A stretch of 64,000 nucleotides of DNA, taken from the NCBI RefSeq assembly GCF_015557635.1, contig NZ_JADNOP010000003.1:203119-267118 (forward strand), read 5' to 3'. The position numbers were made by a program, and so were the translations under genes. The DNA is from Fusicatenibacter saccharivorans (GTDB lineage Bacteria; Bacillota; Clostridia; Lachnospirales; Lachnospiraceae). Shown piece after piece: positions 43,096 to 51,553 of the stretch (the first letter of the stretch is position 1; every line of letters starts with the position of its first letter). The notes under the pieces are model-generated. The model was not told the origin of the DNA. It did not search any database and was given only the letters and a program-made list of their open reading frames with translations.

Positions 43096-44007
43096 GTGTA
43101 TCTGACAAAGGACGAGTTTCTGCAGAAATTTGGAATTCTGCCGCAGGAATTTGAAGAAGCAGATATTTCCTGGGAAGAACTGCTGGAAATTGCGGATGAT
43201 TATGAACGGCACCGGCCGACGCTGGAAAAGATCCGAAAAGAATTTGTGGCAGAATTTCTGCAGGACAAGGAAAAAGAGATCGGACTGCAGTCGTACCACA
43301 GCCGCCTGAAGGACACCGAACATCTGGTGGAAAAGCTGGTGCGTAAGCGTCTGGAAAATTATGCAAAATACCGGAAAATGGATGCGACAAACTATATGCG
43401 TTATGTGACAGACCTGATCGGAATCCGGGGACTTTTGCTGTATCGGGAGGACTGGGTAAACTTCCATAAATATATTACCCACTGGTTTAAAAACGATCCG
43501 GAAAAATACATCCGTGATTACGGCCGTGACTACGACAAAAATGCGTCGGGCTATATGGCAGAGCCGCCGAAAGTCCATACAAGACTTGGCGATTACGCCG
43601 ACATCTATATGAACTGGATTCCGGAGGAGAACATTCTGGACCGGAAACATTACCGTGCGGTGCATTACATTGTCGTTTACCGCGGCGTCTACATTGAAAT
43701 TCAGATTAAGACGCTGTTCGAGGAGGGCTGGGGAGAGATTGACCACAGCATTCTTTATCCGCGGCGCAAGGGAAACGCCATGCTGACAGAGTTTTCCGAG
43801 CTGCTGAACCGTCTGGCGGGCATGGGAGATGAGATGGGATCGTTCTACCGCCGTCTCCAGGTTGTGCCGGATGAGAAGTTCCAGAGCAAGGAAACGATCG
43901 TGCGCAAGCGTGAATTAAAACCGCAGGTCAAGGCAGCGGTGGAAAAACGCGATCTGAACGAAATTCATACGATGGATGATGCCGTCTGGAGCATACTGAA
44001 AGAATAA
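43096..44007 (+). CDS. RelA/SpoT-domain protein (putative small alarmone synthetase)
   Basis: A 303-residue protein with one RelA/SpoT nucleotidyltransferase domain and no HD hydrolase, TGS or ACT domain, the build of a small (p)ppGpp synthetase. Visible catalytic-type motifs are YVTDLIGIRGLLLY, HYRAVHYIVVYRG and EIQIKTLFEEGWGEIDH. Helical extensions lie at both ends. The start is GTG. It forms a tight unit with two small unknown genes downstream. Whether it makes alarmones or is a divergent toxin-like relative is not decidable here. Confidence 0.85.
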   Translation: MYLTKDEFLQKFGILPQEFEEADISWEELLEIADDYERHRPTLEKIRKEFVAEFLQDKEKEIGLQSYHSRLKDTEHLVEKLVRKRLENYAKYRKMDATNYMRYVTDLIGIRGLLLYREDWVNFHKYITHWFKNDPEKYIRDYGRDYDKNASGYMAEPPKVHTRLGDYADIYMNWIPEENILDRKHYRAVHYIVVYRGVYIEIQIKTLFEEGWGEIDHSILYPRRKGNAMLTEFSELLNRLAGMGDEMGSFYRRLQVVPDEKFQSKETIVRKRELKPQVKAAVEKRDLNEIHTMDDAVWSILKE

Positions 44008-44039
44008 AACTGCTTTTTAGACATGGGAAAGGATAAAAA

Positions 44040-44267
44040 ATGGATGGAAGAAACACGGGCCGCATGGGCTTCTCTCATGCAGCAGAGGACTCTGCGGAGA
44101 ATATGATGGCGGCAGTCAAAGCCGGAAAAATCCGAAAACATCTGATGGGAAATACTTCGCCGATCCGCTATGGAACGATGGAAAAGCGCGAGATGACCGA
44201 ATATACCGACTTTGTCCGGACGAAACTCTGTTATGAAATTCTGAATCTGCCCGGGGAGGAAAAATGA
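44040..44267 (+). CDS. Small conserved-looking protein of unknown function
   Basis: A 75-residue soluble, basic protein starting MDGRNTGRMGFSHAAEDSAENM. I recognise no domain. GGGAAAGGA lies 6-10 bases before the ATG. It begins 32 bases after the RelA/SpoT-like gene and its stop overlaps the next start (ATGA), so the three genes are co-translated and probably functionally linked. Confidence 0.6.
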   Translation: MDGRNTGRMGFSHAAEDSAENMMAAVKAGKIRKHLMGNTSPIRYGTMEKREMTEYTDFVRTKLCYEILNLPGEEK

Positions 44268-44818
44268 ATACAATAGAAAAAATATATACAAACTACGACG
44301 GACTCCTGGAAGAATTTTCTGAGGAAGTGATTCAGAGCCGTTATGCCGTTTTTTATGAAGAGATCGAGGAATTTGCCAAAAGTCTCGGCATTCGCGAGAA
44401 AATCCAGATCAGTGAATCGCTGTTAAGCCATGCGGTGCTGGACTATTTCACGGATATTTCCCGCCTGAAACATTTTCACCAGGCGAAACATATCAATTCG
44501 CTGAAAGTAATCTCCTATGAGACATACTGGCTGCTGCGGAGAAAACCGATCCAGATTCTGGTGGAGGATGAGACATCGGATGCGATGGCATTTCTGAATG
44601 AAAAATTTGTCTTTTCCCGCATTGCAAAGTATCTGATGGGTGACGGAAAACGAGTGATTTTAAGCCCGGAAACGAAAAAGGGCTTCTTGAACTATCTGGA
44701 TTCCCTGTTTTATTACTTGAAATACCGCAATTACGATGCGGAAATGCTCGAGATGATGCTGATGGGCTTCAAAGCGGGCGTTCTGGTGGCGGACGATTTA
44801 AAAGAGCAGGAATCCTGA
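44264..44818 (+). CDS. Helical protein of unknown function
   Basis: A 184-residue, mostly helical, acidic protein without signal peptide or membrane segment. Its middle, DYFTDISRLKHFHQAKHINSLKVISYETYWLLRRKP, is rich in His and aromatics. No family recognised. It overlaps the small gene upstream by 4 bases and ends the RelA/SpoT-like unit, before a terminator. A role in alarmone signalling is only suggested by position. Confidence 0.65.
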   Translation: MNTIEKIYTNYDGLLEEFSEEVIQSRYAVFYEEIEEFAKSLGIREKIQISESLLSHAVLDYFTDISRLKHFHQAKHINSLKVISYETYWLLRRKPIQILVEDETSDAMAFLNEKFVFSRIAKYLMGDGKRVILSPETKKGFLNYLDSLFYYLKYRNYDAEMLEMMLMGFKAGVLVADDLKEQES

Positions 44819-44859
44819 GAACGGGCGAAAGCAGAATACAGTAAAATAGGATGAACACA

Positions 44860-44904
44860 GAAAGAACCGGACGGGGCTGCAGGCCGCTGTCGGGTTCTTT
44901 TTTT
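44860..44904 (+). terminator. Intrinsic terminator after the RelA/SpoT-like unit
   Basis: AAAGAACCGGACGG pairs with CTGTCGGGTTCTTT, with an inner CTGCAG turn, followed by a T-run. Confidence 0.85.
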
Positions 44905-44957
44905 GCACAGCTCTGCATAAAGTGCAAAGAAAACGTTGTGATGTACGGGGAAGGAAA

Positions 44958-46397
44958 ATGAGTGCAGACAATCTGGAAAAAATCCATGCATTTCTAAAAA
45001 AGGCGAATGAAATCGCCTGGGGGCCGCCGCTTCTTTTTCTGCTGCTTGGGACAGGCATTTTTCTGATGATCCAGCTTCGTGCGCTGCCGGTTCGCCGTCT
45101 GGTTTTTGCACTTCGGACAGCGTTTGGCCGCAGAGCGAGGCGCACCGGGGAACCAACAGAAGCAGGTGTTTCGCCGTTCGCATCGTTGATGACGGAACTG
45201 GCAGCAGAGATCGGGACAGGCAATATCGTGGGCGTTGCCTCGGCGATGGCACTTGGCGGTCCGGGAGCACTGGTGTGGATGATGCTGGCAGCGGTGATCG
45301 GGCTTGCACTGAAATTTTCGGAGAGCTTTCTTTCTGTGAAGTACCGGATGCAAAAGAAAGACGGGACCTACTGCGGTGGTCCGATGGTAACGCTGACGAG
45401 AGCCTTTCCAGAGGAAAAACTGGCAAAGGTGCTGGCTGTATTTTTTTCCGGGAGTGCCGTTCTGGTATCGCTCGGAATGGGAAATATGACGCAGGCGAAC
45501 TCGATTGCGCTGGCGATGCAGGATACCTTTGGCGTGGAAAGAGAAAAAAGCGCACTGGTACTGACGATTCTTCTGCTGCTCGTTGTGACAGGCGGACTGC
45601 GTTCCATTGCAAAAGCGGCGGAGGTATTGGTACCGGGTATGGCACTTTTTTATCTGGGCGGGGCAGGAATTGTGATCTGTCTGCATGGTGGAGAGCTACC
45701 TCGAACGCTGTCTGAGATGGTGCAGAATGCGTTTTCTTTCCGGGCGGCATCGGGAGGCGCAGTGGGAGCCGGAATTGCCCTGCTGCCGCCGGCTCTGCGG
45801 TATGGGATTTCCCGCGGTGTGTTTTCTAATGAAGCGGGGCTGGGAGCAGGCGGAATCAGTGCCGCTGCGGCGCAGACGGACGATCCGGTGCGGCAGGGAT
45901 ATATCAGTATGACCGGTGTGTTTGTTGATACCATGGTAATCTGCCTTGTGACCGGTCTTGCCGTCGGAGTGACCGGTGCGGCAGAGCGGGCAGCGGAAGC
46001 GGAAAAAGCGGATGGCGCGGCGATGGTAATCCGGGCATTTGAAAGTGTGTTCGGACCGGCGGGAGGTTATCTTGTTACGATCGGGATTCTGCTGTTCGCG
46101 TTTGCAACGATGGCGGGCTGGGCCTACCAGGGGGAGCAGGCGTTTGTCTGGCTGGTGAAAAAGGAGAGTTTCGGAATGGTTTACCGTGTTTTCTTCTGCT
46201 TTGCAGCATCAGCAGGATGTGTCTGTATGGCAGAAATCGTCTGGAACTTTGCAGAGCTTGCCAATGCCTGCATGGCGGTGCCGAATCTGATTTGTGTGCT
46301 GCGGCTCTGGAAAACAGTAAAAGAAGGGGCAGTCAGGTTTGAGAGCAGCATAAAAAAGTCGGAACAGAGGAAAAACGGAGGCAGGGGAGGAACATGA
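44958..46397 (+). CDS. Alanine/glycine:cation symporter (AGCS family)
   Basis: Sodium- or proton-coupled amino-acid symporter of 479 residues, about 11 membrane helices. The start MSADNLEKIHAFLKKANEIAWG follows GGGGAAGG; upstream in-frame Met codons lack a ribosome site. Family motifs are EIGTGNIVGVASAMALGGPGALVWM and SNEAGLGAGGISAAAAQTDDPVRQG, the latter the AGCS signature in slightly altered form. The C-terminal tail is basic. It converges on the PdaA-like gene. Confidence 0.93.
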   Translation: MSADNLEKIHAFLKKANEIAWGPPLLFLLLGTGIFLMIQLRALPVRRLVFALRTAFGRRARRTGEPTEAGVSPFASLMTELAAEIGTGNIVGVASAMALGGPGALVWMMLAAVIGLALKFSESFLSVKYRMQKKDGTYCGGPMVTLTRAFPEEKLAKVLAVFFSGSAVLVSLGMGNMTQANSIALAMQDTFGVEREKSALVLTILLLLVVTGGLRSIAKAAEVLVPGMALFYLGGAGIVICLHGGELPRTLSEMVQNAFSFRAASGGAVGAGIALLPPALRYGISRGVFSNEAGLGAGGISAAAAQTDDPVRQGYISMTGVFVDTMVICLVTGLAVGVTGAAERAAEAEKADGAAMVIRAFESVFGPAGGYLVTIGILLFAFATMAGWAYQGEQAFVWLVKKESFGMVYRVFFCFAASAGCVCMAEIVWNFAELANACMAVPNLICVLRLWKTVKEGAVRFESSIKKSEQRKNGGRGGT

Positions 46398-46407
46398 GAA
46401 AACGTAT

Positions 46408-47301
46408 TCAGGCAGATTTCACGGTGAGCTGGTTAAGAGAGCCAAAAGAATAGCCCATTTCTTCCCACTTTGTCAGCAGCTCATCGAGAATCTCCGCGTT
46501 GGTTGAGGAGGTGTTATGAAGCAGAACGATGGCGCCGGGATGAATGCGTCCGGTCAACTTTTCGAAAGCCTCATCGTGGGTTGGCTGCTGATCCTGGTAC
46601 CAGTCTACATAGGCAAGACTCCAGAAAAACGTCTGGTATCCGAGGTCCTTTGCCATCTGCAGATTCTGTGTGCTGTATTTTCCCTGCGGCGGCCGGTAAA
46701 ATTTCACCATTTCCTGGCCGGTGGTTTCCTGATAAAGTGTGGAGACTCGGTTCAGTTCTTCGGAGAAGGCTTCCTGCGTGGAAATTTTGGACATATCCGG
46801 GTGTGACCAGGTGTGGTTTCCGACGATATGGCCTTCTGCCGCCATGCGTTTGACAAGATCCGGCTGGTCGGAGAGAAAATTGCCGACGACAAAGAAAGCC
46901 GCGGGTGCCTGATGCTTCTGGAGTGCGTCAAGGATCGCCGGGGTGTTGCCGTTTTCATAGCCGCAGTCAAACGTCAGATAGATGATGTTTTCTTCCGGTG
47001 AAGCGGCAAACCAGGCGTTGTAGGCGGCAAGCTCTTCGGATGTGGCATTGCCGACGGGAGTCTTCCGTTTTTCCGGGAAGGAGAGCCCCCAGTTTTCGGC
47101 AGCAGAGGAGAGGACGGGCATCGAAACGGAAGAAACAGGTGTCTCCGGCGCAGCAGAGAGAAAAACTGGGGCTGCCTTTCGGAGCGCACGGCAGGTAAAG
47201 TGGGACAGAACAGAGCCAAAAAGGAAAGCGGAGCAGAAAAAAGCGGCGGCGATACCGGCTTTTTTCAGAATCCGGCGGGAAAGGGGTGAAAGAGAACGCA
47301 T
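46408..47301 (-). CDS. PdaA-like polysaccharide deacetylase
   Basis: Exported carbohydrate esterase (NodB domain) of 297 residues. The start MRSLSPLSRRILKKAG, after GGAGGGGGATTTT, gives a single N-terminal membrane anchor. The catalytic domain has LTFDCGYENGNTP (metal Asp in the PdaA-type FDxGYENG form), VGNHTWSHPDMSK (His-His metal site) and YRPPQGKYS. PdaA proteins deacetylate MurNAc on the way to muramic delta-lactam in spore cortex, so this suggests a spore former. It is divergent from recQ. Confidence 0.88.
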   Translation of the reverse strand: MRSLSPLSRRILKKAGIAAAFFCSAFLFGSVLSHFTCRALRKAAPVFLSAAPETPVSSVSMPVLSSAAENWGLSFPEKRKTPVGNATSEELAAYNAWFAASPEENIIYLTFDCGYENGNTPAILDALQKHQAPAAFFVVGNFLSDQPDLVKRMAAEGHIVGNHTWSHPDMSKISTQEAFSEELNRVSTLYQETTGQEMVKFYRPPQGKYSTQNLQMAKDLGYQTFFWSLAYVDWYQDQQPTHDEAFEKLTGRIHPGAIVLLHNTSSTNAEILDELLTKWEEMGYSFGSLNQLTVKSA

Positions 47302-47413
47302 AAAATCCCCCTCCAGGACTTTTTGAGACAATATATGTATGGATGAAAGAAAACATGCGGCACACATCGGTTTGACTTTACCTGCAATCTATGTCACAAT
47401 GGAGGTAGAGTGG

Positions 47414-49273
47414 ATGGAAAGGGCAGAGAAAAACAAGATGACAAAATATGAGGTTTTAAAAAAGTACTTCGGTTACGACTCCTTCCGGGAGGGACAGGAA
47501 ATGCTGGTGGATGCACTTCTTTCCGGGCAGGATGTGCTCGGCATCATGCCGACCGGCGCGGGAAAATCGCTGTGCTATCAGATTCCGGCGCTTCTGCTGC
47601 CGGGGATTACGCTGGTAGTATCTCCTTTGATTTCCCTGATGAAGGATCAGGTATCCACCCTGAACCAGGCGGGAGTTCACGCTGCATTTCTGAACAGCTC
47701 GTTGAGTGCAGCGCAGTACCGGAAGGCACTCGGCTTTGCCATGGAGGGCCGGTACAAGATAATTTATGTTGCTCCGGAACGCCTTCTGACACCGGAATTT
47801 TTGTACGCGGTGCAGTCGATGGAAATTTCGATGATTAGTGTTGATGAGGCACACTGTATTTCCCAGTGGGGTCAGGATTTCCGCCCAAGCTACCTGAAAA
47901 TCACAGAGTTTGTCGAGCAGCTTCCCGCACGGCCGGTGATCGGTGCCTTTACGGCAACGGCAACAAAAGAGGTACGGGATGATATCGAAGCACTGCTGTC
48001 TTTGCGTGATCCGGTACGTCTGGTCACAGGCTTTGACCGGAAAAATCTGAAATTTACGGTACAGCAGCCGAAAGATAAATTCGCAGCCGTGGAATCATTC
48101 CTTGCAGAGCACGAGGCGGACTGCGGAATTATTTACTGTCTGACCAGAAAAAATGTGGAGGAGGTCTGTGAGAAACTCGAGCAGAAAGGATATTCTGTCA
48201 CAAGATACCATGCGGGTCTCTCTGACCTGGAACGGAAGGAAAACCAGGAAGGTTTTATTTATGACCGGAAGCAGATCATGGTAGCGACAAACGCTTTTGG
48301 TATGGGAATCGATAAATCTAATGTGCGGTACGTCATCCATTATAATATGCCGAAAAATATGGAAAGCTATTACCAGGAGGCCGGCCGTGCGGGACGGGAT
48401 GGCCTTCCGGCGGAATGCATTCTGCTGTACGCGGGACAGGACGTCATCACAAACCAGTTTTTTATCGAAAACATGGCGCAGGAGAGTGAGGATCCCGAGA
48501 CGACAGCGCTGATCCGTCAGCGGGAGGAGGAACGGCTGAAGAAAATGACGTTTTACTGTTTCACCCATGAGTGCCTCAGAGATTATATCCTGCGGTATTT
48601 CGGGGAATACGGTTGCAATTACTGTGGAAACTGTTCCAATTGCCTCTCGGAATTTGAAACGGTGGATGTGACAGCGGCGGCAAAGGCAATCCTTGGCTGT
48701 GTGCGGGAATGCCGTCAGCGGTACGGCACAACGGTGATTCTCGATACGCTGCACGGTGCGAATACCGCGAAAATCCGCCAGTACCGCATGGATGAAAACA
48801 CCCATTACGGGGAGCTGTCAAAAGAGCCGGTTTACCGTCTGCGCCAGATCTTAAACGAGCTGCAGGTACGGGAATATCTCTATGTAACAGCCGACACCTA
48901 CAGTATTGTGCGTCTTCTGCCCAAAGCATCGGAGCTGCTGGATGAGGACGGCACGATGCTGATGAAGATGGCGAAAGAAGAAAAACGGATTCTGAAAGCC
49001 GCAAAAGAGAAGACAAAGACAAAAACCTCGGCAGCGGCAAAGGATCTTTCCAACGAGGAGGCCGCGGTATTCGAAAAACTGCGGGCACTCCGGATGGAGC
49101 TTGCAAAGGAGCATAAAGTGCCGCCGTATATTATCTTCTCGGATAAAACACTGATCCAGATGGCGATGGAGAAACCGTCCAACAAAGAGGAAATGCTGGC
49201 GGTCTCTGGTGTCGGCGAGAGCAAATTTGAAAAATACGGGGAACCGTTTCTTGCATGTCTTGCAGAAAGATAA
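47414..49273 (+). CDS. recQ: ATP-dependent DNA helicase RecQ
   Basis: 3'-5' DNA helicase in recombination and replication-fork repair. I start it at MERAEKNKMTKYEVLKKYFG, with GGAGGT 8 bases upstream (620 residues); a later Met (MTKYEV) is possible. Motifs in order: MPTGAGKSLCYQ (Walker A), VDEAHCISQWGQDFRPSY, FTATATKEVRDDI, MGIDKSNVRYVIHYNMPKNMESYYQEAGRAGRDG, zinc-binding CGNCSNC, winged helix and a C-terminal HRDC domain (LRALRMELAKEHKVPPYIIFSDKTL). Full length. Confidence 0.96.
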   Translation: MERAEKNKMTKYEVLKKYFGYDSFREGQEMLVDALLSGQDVLGIMPTGAGKSLCYQIPALLLPGITLVVSPLISLMKDQVSTLNQAGVHAAFLNSSLSAAQYRKALGFAMEGRYKIIYVAPERLLTPEFLYAVQSMEISMISVDEAHCISQWGQDFRPSYLKITEFVEQLPARPVIGAFTATATKEVRDDIEALLSLRDPVRLVTGFDRKNLKFTVQQPKDKFAAVESFLAEHEADCGIIYCLTRKNVEEVCEKLEQKGYSVTRYHAGLSDLERKENQEGFIYDRKQIMVATNAFGMGIDKSNVRYVIHYNMPKNMESYYQEAGRAGRDGLPAECILLYAGQDVITNQFFIENMAQESEDPETTALIRQREEERLKKMTFYCFTHECLRDYILRYFGEYGCNYCGNCSNCLSEFETVDVTAAAKAILGCVRECRQRYGTTVILDTLHGANTAKIRQYRMDENTHYGELSKEPVYRLRQILNELQVREYLYVTADTYSIVRLLPKASELLDEDGTMLMKMAKEEKRILKAAKEKTKTKTSAAAKDLSNEEAAVFEKLRALRMELAKEHKVPPYIIFSDKTLIQMAMEKPSNKEEMLAVSGVGESKFEKYGEPFLACLAER

Positions 49274-49324
49274 AACAAGTCGTGTAAAAAAACGGGAAAA
49301 CAACAGGAAAGGAAGAATACGCTT

Positions 49325-50206
49325 ATGAAAAAAGAAAACGCAGTTATTTTTGGAGTGACCGGTGTTGTATTTGCCGCCGCTCTGATTGGAGGCGGAATCT
49401 ATATGAAAACGGAACGGGACCGAAATCTGAATGCAGATACAGCAAGTACCGCAGCGGACAGCAATAGGGCAGAAGAAGTACAGAAAGCCGTATTTCTTGC
49501 AGAAGATTCCGGGTTATGGTACCTGGGAGATCTGGAACACGGAAACATCTATGTGACACATACACCGTCCGACACACTTTACGATGAAAATGGAAATGCC
49601 ATTGATCCGTCCGAGATCAAAAAAGGAGATTTTCTTCAAGTGGAGGGCGACGGTATTATGCTGAACTCCTATCCGGGACAATATCCGGGCATCAGTCGTA
49701 TTATGAGAATCAGCGGCGGCACGGAGGCGGATGCAGAAAAATTCGATGAGGAACTTTCCCAGATTCTGCCGGAAAAGGATCCATCGGAAATTCCGTTTCT
49801 GAGTCTGTGCTACACACAGCCAAATGCCCAGGTGACAGCTATGGCAACACAGGGAGGTTATACCTGGTCTTATGTTGATGAGGACGGTAATGGTCAGAAC
49901 GTCGTTGCGGACAGTGCGTTCATTCTGGAATGGACGGAACTGAATGATCTGAATACAGCAAATGACAAAGGAAAAACCGATCTGGAGCTTGTCTTCTCGG
50001 ATGAGCCGGATTCTGTCACAGCAGAAAGATGGCCGGCCGAAGACCGGGGGCAGAACTTTGGTAATGGTTACCCGGAGGGAGAAAGTGTTTCTGTGGAGCA
50101 TGCGGAGAGCTGGAGCATTCCGGGAGCAGAGGCCGGCTACATCTACGAAGTGGACGCGGTATTCGAAAATGGAACCGTGTCATACGGATTTGAAGTGAAA
50201 AAGTAA
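49325..50206 (+). CDS. Membrane-anchored protein of unknown function
   Basis: A 293-residue protein with one N-terminal membrane segment (residues 6-27, no lipobox), then a Ser/Thr/Ala-rich linker and an extracellular beta-rich domain. The stretch DENGNAIDPSEIKKGDFLQVEGDG looks like the small beta-barrel (OB-like) fold of DUF3221-type exported proteins; the C-terminal YIYEVDAVFENGTVSYGFEVKK suggests an immunoglobulin-like edge. No named family. AAAGGAAG precedes the ATG. Confidence 0.65.
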   Translation: MKKENAVIFGVTGVVFAAALIGGGIYMKTERDRNLNADTASTAADSNRAEEVQKAVFLAEDSGLWYLGDLEHGNIYVTHTPSDTLYDENGNAIDPSEIKKGDFLQVEGDGIMLNSYPGQYPGISRIMRISGGTEADAEKFDEELSQILPEKDPSEIPFLSLCYTQPNAQVTAMATQGGYTWSYVDEDGNGQNVVADSAFILEWTELNDLNTANDKGKTDLELVFSDEPDSVTAERWPAEDRGQNFGNGYPEGESVSVEHAESWSIPGAEAGYIYEVDAVFENGTVSYGFEVKK

Positions 50207-50343
50207 AAAAAGACTTTCTTTTTCCGTGACATTATGCTATTTTTACTGTGAAAACAGAAAAATGCAATGTGCCATACGGCATAAGCAGCTGACTTTTCAA
50301 AAATCAGAATCCGTTTGACCGGAGGATGCGAGGAGGAATTTGT

Positions 50344-50682
50344 ATGAAGTTAATTGTTGCTGTATTACGGAAAGAGGACGAGGCAGACACCATTGCCGAG
50401 TTGAACAAAAAAGGCTTTTTTGTGACGGAGCTTGCCACGACCGGCGGTTTCCTGAAGGAGAAGAACACAACACTGCTGATCGGAACCGATGATCATAAGC
50501 TCGACGCTGTGCTTGCGATCTTAAAACAGGAAGCAGGGCTTCGGAAAACAGTTACCTATGCGGCCACCCCGATGGAAAGCGGAAACTTCTGCCCGGGCGG
50601 AAATTACTCTGTTCCGATTGATACCCAGACAGGAGGCTGTACTGTGTTTGTGCTGAACATGGAACAGCTGGAAAAATTCTAA
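50344..50682 (+). CDS. darA: Cyclic-di-AMP receptor (DarA/PstA family)
   Basis: PII-like signal protein that binds c-di-AMP in Firmicutes; its target is not settled. The 112 residues start MKLIVAVLRKEDEADTIAEL after GAGGAGG. The family signatures KGFFVTELATTGGFLKEKNTTLLIG and the C-terminal GGNYSVPIDTQTGGCTVFVL-type ending are clear. Transcribed after a gene for an exported unknown protein, converging on the DNA-metabolism genes. Confidence 0.92.
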   Translation: MKLIVAVLRKEDEADTIAELNKKGFFVTELATTGGFLKEKNTTLLIGTDDHKLDAVLAILKQEAGLRKTVTYAATPMESGNFCPGGNYSVPIDTQTGGCTVFVLNMEQLEKF

Positions 50683-50686
50683 GACT

Positions 50687-51454
50687 CTAAAGATTTTTAA
50701 ATTCCGGCATATGATCCCGGCAATGGAGCGGCAGATGCGTACGCTGACAGTCGGGATTGGAACGCTCTTTGATGGCAATTGCGGTGAAAAATCCTTTCCA
50801 GAGTTCTTCGTAAGGATCTGAAGTGGATTCCGTGAGGGAAAGGCGTTCTATTTCACCCGGAGAAAGACGGGTCAGATAAAAGGGCCGGTCAGCGGGATGC
50901 ACGACGGCAAGCTGCCGGTTATCATCGAGAATCATCCAGTTTTCTGAGGGGAGCCGGTCAGAAAAATGGGGAGCGACCAGGGTCAGCACATTGGCTTTCG
51001 GGGAAATATGCGAGACCAGGATCGGAAAACCGGAGGAAATATTTGCAAAACGGATAAATTCCCGGAACGAATGCGCTTCATTTGTGACCTGACGGGAAAC
51101 TTCAAAAGCGTGGAATACCGCCGGTTCCTGCAGCATATGCAGGGTATCCTTTCCATAGGAAAAGCCGTAGAGCAGAAAACGATAAATGATGTCGGGAGCG
51201 TCGCTTCTCTCGGACATTGCACAGAGATAGACGAGCCGCCAGGCTGTTGCGCCGATCTTCTTTTGAATGGATCGCGTGACGCTGGCGGCTTTTTCTGTGT
51301 CCGGCTCAACATGGCAGTAATCGCAGAACAGCTCCAGATTGCCGACTGGTTCCGTCATCAGCCGTACATTGCGGTAGCCGAGACGGGAATTCCAGGCTTC
51401 ATAGATGCAGGTCAGGATCGACGCAAGATCCGGGCTGCAGGTGTAAACAGTCAT
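50687..51454 (-). CDS. TIGR03915-type DNA metabolism protein
   Basis: A 255-residue protein of the TIGR03915/DUF4130 family, always found beside a radical-SAM partner and predicted to act in DNA repair or metabolism. The start MTVYTCSPDLASILTCIYEAW follows AGAAAGGATTTT. Typical segments are LFCDYCHVEPDTEKAASVTRSI, YGFSYGKDTLHM and the C-terminal DPYEELWKGFFTAIAIKERSNPDCQRTHLP. It lies about 100 bases downstream of the radical-SAM gene on the same strand, so the two probably share the SOS-type promoter. Confidence 0.87.
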   Translation of the reverse strand: MTVYTCSPDLASILTCIYEAWNSRLGYRNVRLMTEPVGNLELFCDYCHVEPDTEKAASVTRSIQKKIGATAWRLVYLCAMSERSDAPDIIYRFLLYGFSYGKDTLHMLQEPAVFHAFEVSRQVTNEAHSFREFIRFANISSGFPILVSHISPKANVLTLVAPHFSDRLPSENWMILDDNRQLAVVHPADRPFYLTRLSPGEIERLSLTESTSDPYEELWKGFFTAIAIKERSNPDCQRTHLPLHCRDHMPEFKNL

Positions 51455-51553
51455 AATAAAATCCTTTCTGAAATCAATTGATACAGACAACAGCCTTCTG
51501 CAAAAAAGCGCAGATACAGCAAAAAGGCTTTTCCGTGAGAAGAACGCCCGGGA

